Assembly: GCF_014649795.1 (NCBI RefSeq)
Contig: NZ_BMTS01000022.1
Location: 1 to 64,000 of the forward strand
Origin: Streptomyces melanogenes
Lineage (GTDB): Bacteria; Actinomycetota; Actinomycetes; Streptomycetales; Streptomycetaceae
Reading direction: 5' to 3'
DNA: 64,000 nt
The first letter of the stretch is position 1, and every line of letters begins with the position of its first letter. Below the pieces are notes generated by a model that did not search any database, was not told where the DNA came from, and was given only the letters and a program-made list of their open reading frames with translations. Positions 16,198 through 23,761 of the stretch are shown one piece after another. The translations under genes were made by a program, and so were the position numbers.

Positions 16198-17160
16198 TCA
16201 GTGGGCAGGCCGGAAGGGCGTGCCGTTGACGGTCCGGTCGACGAAGCGGTTGTGCTTGTACGTGTCCTCGCCGGAGACCAGCACGCAGCCGAACTTGTCG
16301 AGGCTGGCCTCGCCGCCGAACTCCTGGAGGGCGTCCGAGAACGGGTAGACCTGCACCTGGGTGGGCAGATAGCGGGCCGCGTACCCCAGACGCATGTTGT
16401 CGGTGAGGCCCGCGTGCGGGTGCGAGGCGTGCATCAGGGTCGACCAGAAGACGATGAACTGGCCCTGCTTGAGCACCATCGACTTGGCCTTGGACTCGTC
16501 CGGGCTCCAGTTCGGGTCCTTCTGGAGCTGGCGGTAGTCGTAGCCGAAGAAGCCGCGCCGCACCCCGCCTTTCTCCACCTTGCCGATGGAGTCGGCGTCG
16601 TACGTCATGACCTTGGACTCGTCGTAGTTCATGGTCCGGTGCGAGCCGGGGATGAACTGGAGGCAGCCCATCTCCACGCTGGCGTCGGTGAACGCGGACC
16701 AGACGGTGATGGTGCCGCCGAACTCGGAGTCCTCGGGCCAGACGATCTGCGGGTGCTTGGATCCGGCCACGTTGGAGAAGTTGTCGGCCTGGTGCCAGTC
16801 GGTGCCCTCGTCGCCGGGGTACTTGGGGAAGAACTCGGTGCGCCAGCAGAGCACGTCGGGGCCGAGCAGGGAGGCCACGCGGTGCACGATCTCGGGGCGC
16901 GTGATGTGGTCGGCGAGGTAGTCGACGTCCAGGTGGCGGTCGTAGTTGGCGAGGTTGGTGACGCCGGAGACCGCCTTCTCCTGCCCGTAGATCGCCCGCT
17001 TGGTGTTGAGCAGCTTGGGGCGCAGGGCGCGGAGGTTCTTCTCCATCTCGGCGGGTTCGTACATGTCGAACGGGCCGATGTAACCGTCCCGGTGGAACTG
17101 TTCGATCTCCCGTGCGCTCAGGGAGAAATCGGTGCTCGTGGTGCCGGCCAGGTCGTCCAT
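16198..17160 (-). CDS. SyrB2/CytC3-type non-heme iron 2-oxoglutarate halogenase
   Basis: The protein has 320 aa. It closely resembles SyrB2: TEFFPKYPGDEGTDWHQAD, FGGTITVWSAFTDA, GCLQFIPGSH, RRGFFGYDYRQLQ and FWSTLMHASHPHAG are all present. The iron ligands are His123 and His244; the third ligand of hydroxylases is replaced by Ala125 (H-Q-A, codons CAC CAG GCC), the hallmark that leaves room for chloride. Arg residues in MRLGYAARY would bind 2-oxoglutarate. Such enzymes chlorinate unactivated methyl groups of aminoacyl-S-PCP. It is the first gene of a six-gene operon with A domain, PCP, thioesterase, ACAD and BenE. RBS AGAGGTG precedes the ATG. Confidence 0.96.
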   Translation of the reverse strand: MDDLAGTTSTDFSLSAREIEQFHRDGYIGPFDMYEPAEMEKNLRALRPKLLNTKRAIYGQEKAVSGVTNLANYDRHLDVDYLADHITRPEIVHRVASLLGPDVLCWRTEFFPKYPGDEGTDWHQADNFSNVAGSKHPQIVWPEDSEFGGTITVWSAFTDASVEMGCLQFIPGSHRTMNYDESKVMTYDADSIGKVEKGGVRRGFFGYDYRQLQKDPNWSPDESKAKSMVLKQGQFIVFWSTLMHASHPHAGLTDNMRLGYAARYLPTQVQVYPFSDALQEFGGEASLDKFGCVLVSGEDTYKHNRFVDRTVNGTPFRPAH

Positions 17161-17659
17161 GCATCACCTCTGTGTAAGCGACACTCCGCTACGGCAGCGG
17201 ACGGGTAAATGCGTGCTGTTCCGGTCAACTCTCGCCATCAGAGGGCGAGTTGTGACCTGTTTAACACAGGACCGCCTTCGGACGCTTCCATTCCCTTCGG
17301 AGTTGCACAGGCGCACACGTCGCGGTGGACATCGTGCGGGTGGCGGGGGTACGGAGCCGCCGGGCCGTAGCACGGAACGGATCGGACGGAGGCGGCGGCG
17401 CGGCCCGCCGGGACCGCGCACAATCGGCCGCGCGAGAGAGCTTCGGGCGTACGCTAGCAAAGGCCCTGAAAACGGGCAGTGGGCGGATCCCCGGAGCCGC
17501 GCTCCGCGCACGGCGGGTTTTCCCCGGGCGTGCGACGGCCCGCCAGGGCGCGCGACTTGCGCCTTTCGGCCCTTGACGCGGCATCCCGGGGTAGAGAAGA
17601 CTCCTGCTGATAATCCGCATCACTGACGATGCCCTCCGGGGCCGTTCCGGGAGGACCCC
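17161..17659. promoter_or_regulatory. divergent promoter region between halogenase and KASIII operons
   Basis: This 499-bp gap has no credible gene. Near the halogenase it holds a hairpin-forming repeat (CAACTCTCGCC 17226-17236 and GGCGAGTTG 17244-17252) and directly after it CCTGT-TTAAC-ACAGG (17256-17270), an operator-like inverted repeat. The remainder is GC-rich with no conserved signal that I can see. GGGAGGA precedes the KASIII start. Confidence 0.45.
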
Positions 17660-18703
17660 GTGCGTCTGTCCCCGCCCTTATCCACGCCGCTGCGGATCGC
17701 GTCCGCGACGCTCTGGCTCCCGGACCGGCGCGAGACCACCGAGGCCGCGCTGGCGGCCGGCCGGGTCGACGAGGAGACGGCGGCCCGCCTGCGCTACCGC
17801 GAAGTGTCCGTCAGCCGCGACCACGCGGCGCCCGAGATGGCGGTCCTCGCCGCCACCGACGCGCTGGCGGCCGCGGGATGGGACGGGTCGGGCCTCGGCA
17901 TGGTGGCGCACGCCTGGACCTACCACCAGGGCCACGACTTCTGGTCGCCCGCCCACTACGTCGCCCACCACATCGGGGCCCCGACCGCCAACGCCGTGGG
18001 TGTCCAGCAGATGTGCAACGGCGGAGCCGCCGCACTCGAAGTCGCCGCCGCCCGCATGATCGCGGACCCGGGCGTGGCGCGCGCCGCGGTCACCACCGGC
18101 GACCGCTTCCCGCCGCCCGCCTTCGACCGCTGGCTCGGCGACTACGAACTCGTCTACGGCGACTCCGGGACCGCCCTGCTCCTCGACCGGACCCAGGGCC
18201 CGTACGAGCTGCTGTCGGTGGCCACCGTGGCCCGTTCCGAGTACGAGACGATGCACCGCGGCGACGACGAGTTCAGCTCGATGCCGCGCACCCTGCCCCA
18301 GGTCGACGTGCGCCGCACCAAACGGGCCTTCGTCGCCTCCGGGGCCGAGCCCGCCTTCGACGCGGCGCTCATCGAGGCGGTGGTCGAGGTGGTGGGCACC
18401 GCGCTCGCCGAGGCGGGGCTCGCCCCCGACGACCCGAAGGTGCGGTTCCTGACACTCCCCCGGCTCGGCGCAGGACCGCTGGAGGAGTTCTTCCAGCCGG
18501 CCGTGGACCGCCTCGGCCTTCGCCACGCCGAGGTCCTCGACCTGGGCGGCGGGACCGGGCACCTGGGTGCCGGGGACTCCGCCGCCAACCTGGCCACCCT
18601 GCACACCGAGAAGCGGCTCGCCCCGGGCGAGGTGGCGCTGCTGCTCAGCCTGGGCGGCGGGTTCAGCTGGTCGTGCGTCGCGGTGCGGGCGGTGACCCGA
18701 TGA
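17660..18703 (+). CDS. KASIII-like enzyme, Cys active site
   Basis: The protein has 347 aa and the thiolase/KASIII fold. The nucleophile is Cys119 in VGVQQMCNGGAAALE. The position of the canonical His (PHQAN) reads LPRLGAG, and the canonical Asn region reads GHLGAGDSAANL, so the triad is not that of chain-elongating FabH. Such divergent members (for example CerJ- and PtmR-like) act as acyltransferases between carrier proteins and small molecules. Start GTG 17660 has GGGAGGA five bases upstream. Its stop overlaps the MFS start (ATGA). A paralogue with Ser in place of Cys lies at 22481-23521. Confidence 0.85.
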   Translation: MRLSPPLSTPLRIASATLWLPDRRETTEAALAAGRVDEETAARLRYREVSVSRDHAAPEMAVLAATDALAAAGWDGSGLGMVAHAWTYHQGHDFWSPAHYVAHHIGAPTANAVGVQQMCNGGAAALEVAAARMIADPGVARAAVTTGDRFPPPAFDRWLGDYELVYGDSGTALLLDRTQGPYELLSVATVARSEYETMHRGDDEFSSMPRTLPQVDVRRTKRAFVASGAEPAFDAALIEAVVEVVGTALAEAGLAPDDPKVRFLTLPRLGAGPLEEFFQPAVDRLGLRHAEVLDLGGGTGHLGAGDSAANLATLHTEKRLAPGEVALLLSLGGGFSWSCVAVRAVTR

Positions 18704-19947
18704 GAGCACGGGCGGCGGGCGGGAAGCTCACCGACCGCGGGGTGGTGGCCGTCCTGTGCGCCGGGTTCTTCCTGCTCGACTTCGACCTCGTCGTCATCAA
18801 CCCGATCCTGGTCCCCGTCTCCAAGGACTTCGACGTCAGTCTGGGCACCACCGCGTTCGCCCTCACCGGCTATCTGGCGATGGTCGGCATCATGCAACCG
18901 GTGCACGGCGCGATCTCGGACCGCGTGGGCCGGGTGCGGGTGTTGCGCACCGCGCTCCTCGGCCTCGGCGTCGCGGACCTGGCGGCGGCCCTGGCTCCCA
19001 ATGCGGCGCTGCTGATTACGGGCCGCGCCATCGCGGGCGGCTTCGCCGCCGCGCTCATCCCGGTGACCGTCGCCTATGTGGGCGACCACATCCCGATGGA
19101 GCGCCGCCAGCGCACGATGGCGGCGATCATGTCCTCCAGCGCGGTCGGCGCCGCCTCCGCGACCGTCGTCGCGGGCGCGCTCACCGAACTGCTCGACTGG
19201 CGCTGGCCACTGCTCATCCCGGCCGTCGCGGCCCCGCTGCTGGCCCTGGTGTACACCCGGCTGCCGGAGGCGCCCCGGGTCAAGGGCGCCGAGGGGCCGA
19301 GCGTACGGGAGCGGTTCGCCCAGGTGCTCGGGGACGGCTGGTTCCGGTTCCTCATCCCGTTCACCTTCATCGAGGGCGCGGCGATGATGGGCCTGTTCAA
19401 CTTCTTCAACGCGGCCCTCCAGAAGCACGGCAGCAGCGTCCTGATGTCGGGCCTGGTGACCAGCGCGTACGGCGTGGCGGCCATCGGGGGCAGTGGGGTG
19501 GTCCGGGCCGTCGACGCCCGGGCGACCGGCGCGGGCATGTTCGGCTGGGGCACCGGGCTGCTCTTCGTCGGCTACCTCACGGCCGCCTTCACCCAGTCGG
19601 TCGCGGGCATCCTGGTCGCCAGCGCGCTGGCCGGACTCGCCCTCGCCGTCGGCCAGTCCGCGCTCCAGGCGTGGGTCCTGGAGGCTGCCGCGCCCGAGGC
19701 GCGCGGCAGCGCCGCCGCGGTCATCGCCTGCTCGGTCTTCACCGGCGCCGCCATCAGCACGGCCGCCGTGGGCCCGCTGGCCGGGCGCGGCGACTTCGGG
19801 CTGCTGTTCGGCATCGCGGCCGCCGCGACCGTGACGGTGTCGGTCGTCGGCACCCTCGCGCGGGCGCGCTTCGCCCGCTCCGACCGCGCCCTGCGGATGC
19901 CCGCCGGGCCGCCCGTGGACCAGGAAGCCCCGAACCCACTCAAGTGA
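18700..19947 (+). CDS. MFS transporter, biosynthetic locus
   Basis: The protein has 415 aa with about twelve hydrophobic segments and an MFS motif after segment 2 (HGAISDRVGRVRVLRTALLG). The start at ATG 18700 overlaps the KASIII stop, so the two are translationally coupled. It resembles drug:H+ antiporters of the DHA type. Located centrally between the two carrier-protein systems, it is the probable exporter of the product and a self-resistance determinant (inference). Confidence 0.9.
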   Translation: MRARAAGGKLTDRGVVAVLCAGFFLLDFDLVVINPILVPVSKDFDVSLGTTAFALTGYLAMVGIMQPVHGAISDRVGRVRVLRTALLGLGVADLAAALAPNAALLITGRAIAGGFAAALIPVTVAYVGDHIPMERRQRTMAAIMSSSAVGAASATVVAGALTELLDWRWPLLIPAVAAPLLALVYTRLPEAPRVKGAEGPSVRERFAQVLGDGWFRFLIPFTFIEGAAMMGLFNFFNAALQKHGSSVLMSGLVTSAYGVAAIGGSGVVRAVDARATGAGMFGWGTGLLFVGYLTAAFTQSVAGILVASALAGLALAVGQSALQAWVLEAAAPEARGSAAAVIACSVFTGAAISTAAVGPLAGRGDFGLLFGIAAAATVTVSVVGTLARARFARSDRALRMPAGPPVDQEAPNPLK

Positions 19948-19960
19948 AGGAGAGTCATCC

Positions 19961-20260
19961 ATGGCGCTGTTCGCGGTGATAGCCAAGCGGGCCCCGGTCG
20001 GCATCGGCATCGAGGAGTTCCAGGAGAAACTGGCCGAGGGCTTCCGCTACACCCAGGAGCTTCAGGAGAAGGGGCTCATCAGGGACCGCTGGATCCTGGT
20101 CGGTGCCTCGGCGGGGCTGAACGTCTACGACGTCGAGTCGCACGAGCAGCTGATGCAGCTGCTGTACCGCAGCCCCGCCGGACTGCACCTGGAGTACGAG
20201 GTGTATCCGCTGATCAGTCCGCCGAGCTACGACCCGACGGCCGAGGGTCCGGCCCACTGA
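19961..20260 (+). CDS. muconolactone delta-isomerase-like small protein
   Basis: The protein has 99 aa. It fits the muconolactone isomerase family in length and pattern: short beta strand (FAVIAKRAP), helix with YTQELQEKG, WILVGASAGLNVYDVESHEQLMQLLYRSP and a last strand EYEVYPL. Relatives form dimeric alpha/beta barrels, and the family also includes proteins without catabolic function. There is no beta-ketoadipate pathway nearby. RBS AAGGAGAG lies eight bases before ATG 19961, 13 bp after the MFS gene, so it belongs to the KASIII-MFS operon. A role in isomerising or cyclising a pathway intermediate is a guess. Its 3' end overlaps the convergent carrier-protein gene. Confidence 0.75.
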   Translation: MALFAVIAKRAPVGIGIEEFQEKLAEGFRYTQELQEKGLIRDRWILVGASAGLNVYDVESHEQLMQLLYRSPAGLHLEYEVYPLISPPSYDPTAEGPAH

Positions 20261-20492
20261 AGAACGCCCGCTCGATCCGGCTCAGCGAGCGGAAGTCGTC
20301 GAGGTCGAGGGTCTCGACGTCGACGGGCCGCCCGCTGAGCCGCTCGATCAGCACGATGAACTCCAGGAAGCCCAGCGAGTCGATGAGCCGGCTCTCGATC
20401 AGGTCGTCGTCCGGGCCGATCCCGGTCGCCTCCGGGTGGCGCCTGCCGATCCAGGCGACGACCTCCGCCAGTTCGGCGGCCGGCGCCCTCAC
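20214..20492 (-). CDS. dedicated acyl/aminoacyl carrier protein
   Basis: The protein has 92 aa. It shows a carrier-protein core DDLIESRLIDSLGFLEFIVLIE with the phosphopantetheine Ser39 in the I-D-S-L motif, closer to ACP than to NRPS PCP type. Its GTG start overlaps the stop of the aaRS-like ligase (GTGA), the gene arrangement known for amino acid:carrier-protein ligases and their partner carrier proteins. It would hold the amino acid loaded by that ligase. The 3' end overlaps the convergent isomerase-like gene by 47 bp. Confidence 0.88.
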   Translation of the reverse strand: MRAPAAELAEVVAWIGRRHPEATGIGPDDDLIESRLIDSLGFLEFIVLIERLSGRPVDVETLDLDDFRSLSRIERAFFSGPDPRPSGRSSAD

Positions 20493-21352
20493 CGCTCGGC
20501 CCCGCCGGTCAGGGCGCCCGCGTCGAGCGCGGAGGCCGCCTCCACCACGGCCTCCGTCGCTGCCTCCCAGCTTCCGTACCTGGCGTACAGCACCGACAGC
20601 CAGCGCTCCAGGCCGAAGGCGGCGCAACTGGTGTGCACGGCCTGGCCGGTGCCGTCGAGGGTGATCCCGCACCGCTCGCCGAAGAAGTTGCGGTGGACGT
20701 TGAGCGAGGCGATCGCCAGGCCGTCGACGAGGAACTCGTGCTTGACCGGCGAGAGCCGCTGGAGCAGCGCCCGCTGCCCGCCCCGGTCGTAGAAGGGGTC
20801 GGTCGCCGCCTCCTTGCGCACGGCGAGGCCGAGCGCGTCCGCGAGGGCGGTGATGCGCTCCTCGAACCGGCGCAGGTGCCCCTGGGTGAACTCGTACGAG
20901 CCGAGCGCCACGATCTCGCGCATGTGGAAGCCCAGCAGGCGCCGCAGCCCGTCGTAGTGCTCCTCGCGGCGGAAGCAGCGCCCGAGCACGGTCACCGTCG
21001 TACCGTCGGGAACCGTGCGGCCCTCGTGGTGCAGGTAGACGGCGAAGCACGCGGCCGTGGGGAGACCGAAGAACGCGGGTTCGAGGGCGTCCGAGGCGAA
21101 CTCGTCGTGTTTTTCGCCCTCTTGATGCTGCGTCAGGTCGAGCGTGCTCACCACGAGTGCCTGGTGCGGGAAGTTGTCGTACACGTCGAGGCGGGAGAGC
21201 GCGGCGACCGGCAGCAGCGGCGGCATGATCATGGGGGCGGCGCCACTACCCGTTCCCAGGCCCTCCAGGAGGGCGTCGAGCCGCTTCAGCAGGACGGTCG
21301 CACCCGGCGAGAGGGCCTGCAGGCCCGGGGCGTCCGCCGGGGCCGCGGTCAT
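20489..21352 (-). CDS. class II aaRS-like amino acid:[carrier protein] ligase
   Basis: The protein has 287 aa. The class II synthetase core is visible: motif 2 GRCFRREEHYDGLRRLLGFHMREI (Arg128/Glu130), motif 3 AFGLERW (Arg250). Cys102 and Cys243 with a Glu near 146 match the zinc-site pattern of atypical SerRS-like enzymes. There is no tRNA-binding domain. Family members (for example the Bradyrhizobium enzyme Bll0957) adenylate Gly or Ala and transfer them to a carrier protein, which here is encoded directly downstream with overlap. ATG 21352 overlaps the stop of the oxidase gene. It is a second amino-acid-loading system separate from the A domain at 14523-16157. Confidence 0.9.
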   Translation of the reverse strand: MTAAPADAPGLQALSPGATVLLKRLDALLEGLGTGSGAAPMIMPPLLPVAALSRLDVYDNFPHQALVVSTLDLTQHQEGEKHDEFASDALEPAFFGLPTAACFAVYLHHEGRTVPDGTTVTVLGRCFRREEHYDGLRRLLGFHMREIVALGSYEFTQGHLRRFEERITALADALGLAVRKEAATDPFYDRGGQRALLQRLSPVKHEFLVDGLAIASLNVHRNFFGERCGITLDGTGQAVHTSCAAFGLERWLSVLYARYGSWEAATEAVVEAASALDAGALTGGAER

Positions 21353-22350
21353 GAGACGACTTCGGCGGTGGCGCCGCCGAGCGCGAGCCGCAGGACGTCC
21401 TGGGCGCAGCCCCAGGACAGGCCGACGGCGATGCCGCCGTGGCCGTAGTTGTGGATCACCCGCGCGGAGCCGACCGGCTCCACTTCGAGGCGGGTCTGCG
21501 GCCGCGAGGCCCGCAGGCCGACTTCGACGCCGGTGACGGCGGCCCCGGCTATCCGGGGCTCCACGGCGATGCAGCGCGCCAGGATCTCCTCGGTGCGGGC
21601 CGGGTCCGGTTCCATGCTCCACACCTCGCGCTCGGCGGTGCCGCCGCACACCAGACGGCGGCCGTGCGGGAAGTAACTCGTGGAGTTCGGGCCGGGGTTC
21701 TGCTCGAAGAAGAACTCGTCGATCCCCGGGTTCTCCACGATCACGTGCTGGCCGCGCACCGGGAAGACCTTCGGGTCGTCGGCCAGGGAACGCGCGCCCA
21801 CCCCGGTGCAGTTGACGACGAGAGGCGCCTCGGCGGCCGCCGCCTCCAGCGAGTCCACCACGCCCACCTCGACGCTGCCCCCGGCGGCGGTGACCCGCGA
21901 GGCCAGGTACTCCAGGTACACGGGCATGTCCACGATCGGCAGCTCGACCCGGAACGCCACCGGGAAGCCGCCGCTCTCCACCTCGCCGCAGGGCGTGTAG
22001 CCGGGCAGATGGGCGGCCCACTCGTGGCCGACGGCGGCCTGCCGGTTGGCCAGGCGGCCACGGGTCAGCCGGACGCCGCTGTCCGGCTGCTTGGCCAGCG
22101 CGGTGAACTCGGCCAGGCTCGCCTGGTGCCAGGGCCGGGTGATCGCGGTCGGCGAGAACTTGGCCTCCGCCTCGGTCTCGTCGGCGATCGCCGGGCCGCC
22201 GATGATCGCCCCGGCCACGGCCGACGTGGTCTCGCGGGGCGGGCGCTCGGCGACGACGCGGACCGTGAAGTCGCGCTCGGCCAGACACACCGCCGTGGTC
22301 AGTCCGGCCACACCGGCACCGATGACCAGGGCTTCGTTGCGCTCTGTCAT
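21349..22350 (-). CDS. D-amino-acid oxidase-like FAD enzyme
   Basis: The protein has 333 aa. It has the N-terminal dinucleotide-binding motif LVIGAGVAGLTTAVCLAE and DAO-family C-terminal elements: GLRASRPQTRLE (substrate-carboxylate Arg) and HNYGHGGIAVGLSWGCA. Such flavoenzymes oxidise the alpha-amine of D-amino acids or glycine to imines with H2O2 release. ATG 22350 is chosen since AGAGGTG lies nine bases upstream; an ATG 18 bases earlier overlaps that RBS. It is coupled to the aaRS-like ligase by ATGA, so it may supply or modify an amino acid of system B (inference). Confidence 0.9.
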   Translation of the reverse strand: MTERNEALVIGAGVAGLTTAVCLAERDFTVRVVAERPPRETTSAVAGAIIGGPAIADETEAEAKFSPTAITRPWHQASLAEFTALAKQPDSGVRLTRGRLANRQAAVGHEWAAHLPGYTPCGEVESGGFPVAFRVELPIVDMPVYLEYLASRVTAAGGSVEVGVVDSLEAAAAEAPLVVNCTGVGARSLADDPKVFPVRGQHVIVENPGIDEFFFEQNPGPNSTSYFPHGRRLVCGGTAEREVWSMEPDPARTEEILARCIAVEPRIAGAAVTGVEVGLRASRPQTRLEVEPVGSARVIHNYGHGGIAVGLSWGCAQDVLRLALGGATAEVVS

Positions 22351-22480
22351 GGGATTGCACCTCTTCATGTCTTCATGGGGAAGATGTCGTGGAAGATGTC
22401 GTGAAGGTGTTCGAGACAGCTGTACGGGGACGCCGCACGGGAAAGACGTTCCTCGGCGCCCGGGTGTGACACCCGGCGCC

Positions 22481-23521
22481 CTATTCGTGGGATATGGCGA
22501 CGCAGGACCAGGTGAAGCCGTTGCCCGCGCTCAGGAACAGCGCCACCTCGCCCGGCGCGAGCCGGTCGTCCGCCTGGAGGGTGGCGAGGTTGGCCACCGG
22601 GTCCCCGGCGCCGAGGTGCCCGGTGTCGCGGCCCAGGTCGAGCAACTCCGTGTGGGGCAGGGCGAGTTCATGGACGGACGGCCCGTAGAACTGGCTGAGC
22701 GCGCCCGTGCTGAGGCGGGGCAGGACCAGGTAGCGCAGTCTGGGGTCGGCCGGGGTGAGCCCGGCGTCCGCGATGGCGTCGAGCACCACGCGCTGCACGG
22801 ACCGGCGCAGCACGGCGACGAACTTGGGCCAGCCGCCGCCCGCCCGGAAGGAGAGTTTGGTGCGCCGGGCGCTGATCGTCCCGTACGTGCCGCGCGGCGC
22901 CGGGGTGAAGGCGTCGTCGCCCCGGTAGAGCACCTCGTACTCGGGGACGCTCACGGACGCGATGGCGAGCAGCCGGTAGGGGCCCGCGTCGCGGTCGAGG
23001 AGGAGCGCGGTGGCCGCGTCCCCGTACGCCACGTCGATGTCGCCGGACCAGCGGTCGAAGCCGGGCTCCACGAACCGGTCGGCGGTGGTCACCAGGCACC
23101 GGTTGACCGTGGGGTCCAGGGCGAGCCGGGCGGCGGCCACCTCCAGGGCGGCGACGCCCCCGTTGGAGGTCTGCTGCACCCCGATCGGGGTGGCGTGGCG
23201 GGCGCCGATGCCGTGGGCCACGTAGTGCGGCGCGGACCAGAAGTCATGGCCCTGGTGGTAGATCCAGGAGTGGACGACCAGGCCCAGGTCGTCGCCGGAC
23301 CAGCCCGCGTCGGCGAGCGCCTTCTGGGCGGCGAGCACGGCCATTTCGGGGGCCGCCCGGTCGGGGCTCTCGCTCAGTGCTCTGTAGCCGAGCCGGTCGG
23401 CGGTCTCCTGGTCGAGCCGCCCGTCCGCCACCGCCCGTGCGGTGTCCAGACGGCGGGACGGGAGCCAGAGCACGGCGGCGGCTATGCCCGGCGGTTCGGG
23501 TAACGGCGGACTCAGTCTCAC
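22481..23521 (-). CDS. KASIII-like paralogue with Ser in place of the catalytic Cys
   Basis: The protein has 346 aa and is plainly related along its length to the KASIII-like protein at 17660-18703 (shared MRLSPPL start, APEMAVLAA, YHQGHDFWS, GVQQ...NGG, TGHLGAGD, NLATL, FTWSC/FSWSC). The nucleophile position reads QQTSNGG, so residue 119 is Ser (codon TCC) instead of Cys. The same PRL and GHLGAGD replacements are present. Ser-type members of this fold are known as acyltransferases (DpsC type). RBS GAGGAGG precedes GTG 23521. It is the first gene of the minus-strand set leading into oxidase, ligase and carrier protein. Confidence 0.85.
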   Translation of the reverse strand: MRLSPPLPEPPGIAAAVLWLPSRRLDTARAVADGRLDQETADRLGYRALSESPDRAAPEMAVLAAQKALADAGWSGDDLGLVVHSWIYHQGHDFWSAPHYVAHGIGARHATPIGVQQTSNGGVAALEVAAARLALDPTVNRCLVTTADRFVEPGFDRWSGDIDVAYGDAATALLLDRDAGPYRLLAIASVSVPEYEVLYRGDDAFTPAPRGTYGTISARRTKLSFRAGGGWPKFVAVLRRSVQRVVLDAIADAGLTPADPRLRYLVLPRLSTGALSQFYGPSVHELALPHTELLDLGRDTGHLGAGDPVANLATLQADDRLAPGEVALFLSAGNGFTWSCVAISHE

Positions 23522-23761
23522 GGGGCTGCCTCCTCGGACGGGCCCGTCGACTCGGGCCGTACCTCCCGGCTGCCCACTATATTGTCAGCGGTATTGATTG
23601 TCAGGCATCTGTCTCTCAAGTTGGCGCACAACCGGCGTGTTTCAGGCGTTGCGCGCCGGGGCGGCGCCGGGTGTCGTTCACCGTGCGCCGTCGTTCTGCT
23701 TGGTTGACGTGGTTCCCCAGTGCGTTCCCCCGTGCGTTCCCCCAGTGTGAGGAGATACGAG
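23522..23761. promoter_or_regulatory. divergent promoter region with ATTGTCAG repeats
   Basis: Two exact ATTGTCAG direct repeats lie at 23581-23588 and 23597-23604 in a locally AT-richer stretch, between the KASIII-like gene and the TrmO-like gene. Near the TrmO start the motif GTGCGTTCCCC is repeated in tandem (about 23719-23741). These could be regulator sites for the biosynthetic locus. Confidence 0.4.

Noticed and set aside
16198..17160. Phytanoyl-CoA-dioxygenase-type hydroxylase
   Set aside because: The carboxylate iron ligand expected in H-x-D/E is Ala (H-Q-A), and the flanking sequence is SyrB2-like, so halogenase is the better call.
20489..21352. Seryl-tRNA synthetase duplicate
   Set aside because: The protein is only a catalytic core of 287 aa without the N-terminal tRNA-binding coiled coil, and it is coupled to a carrier protein gene.
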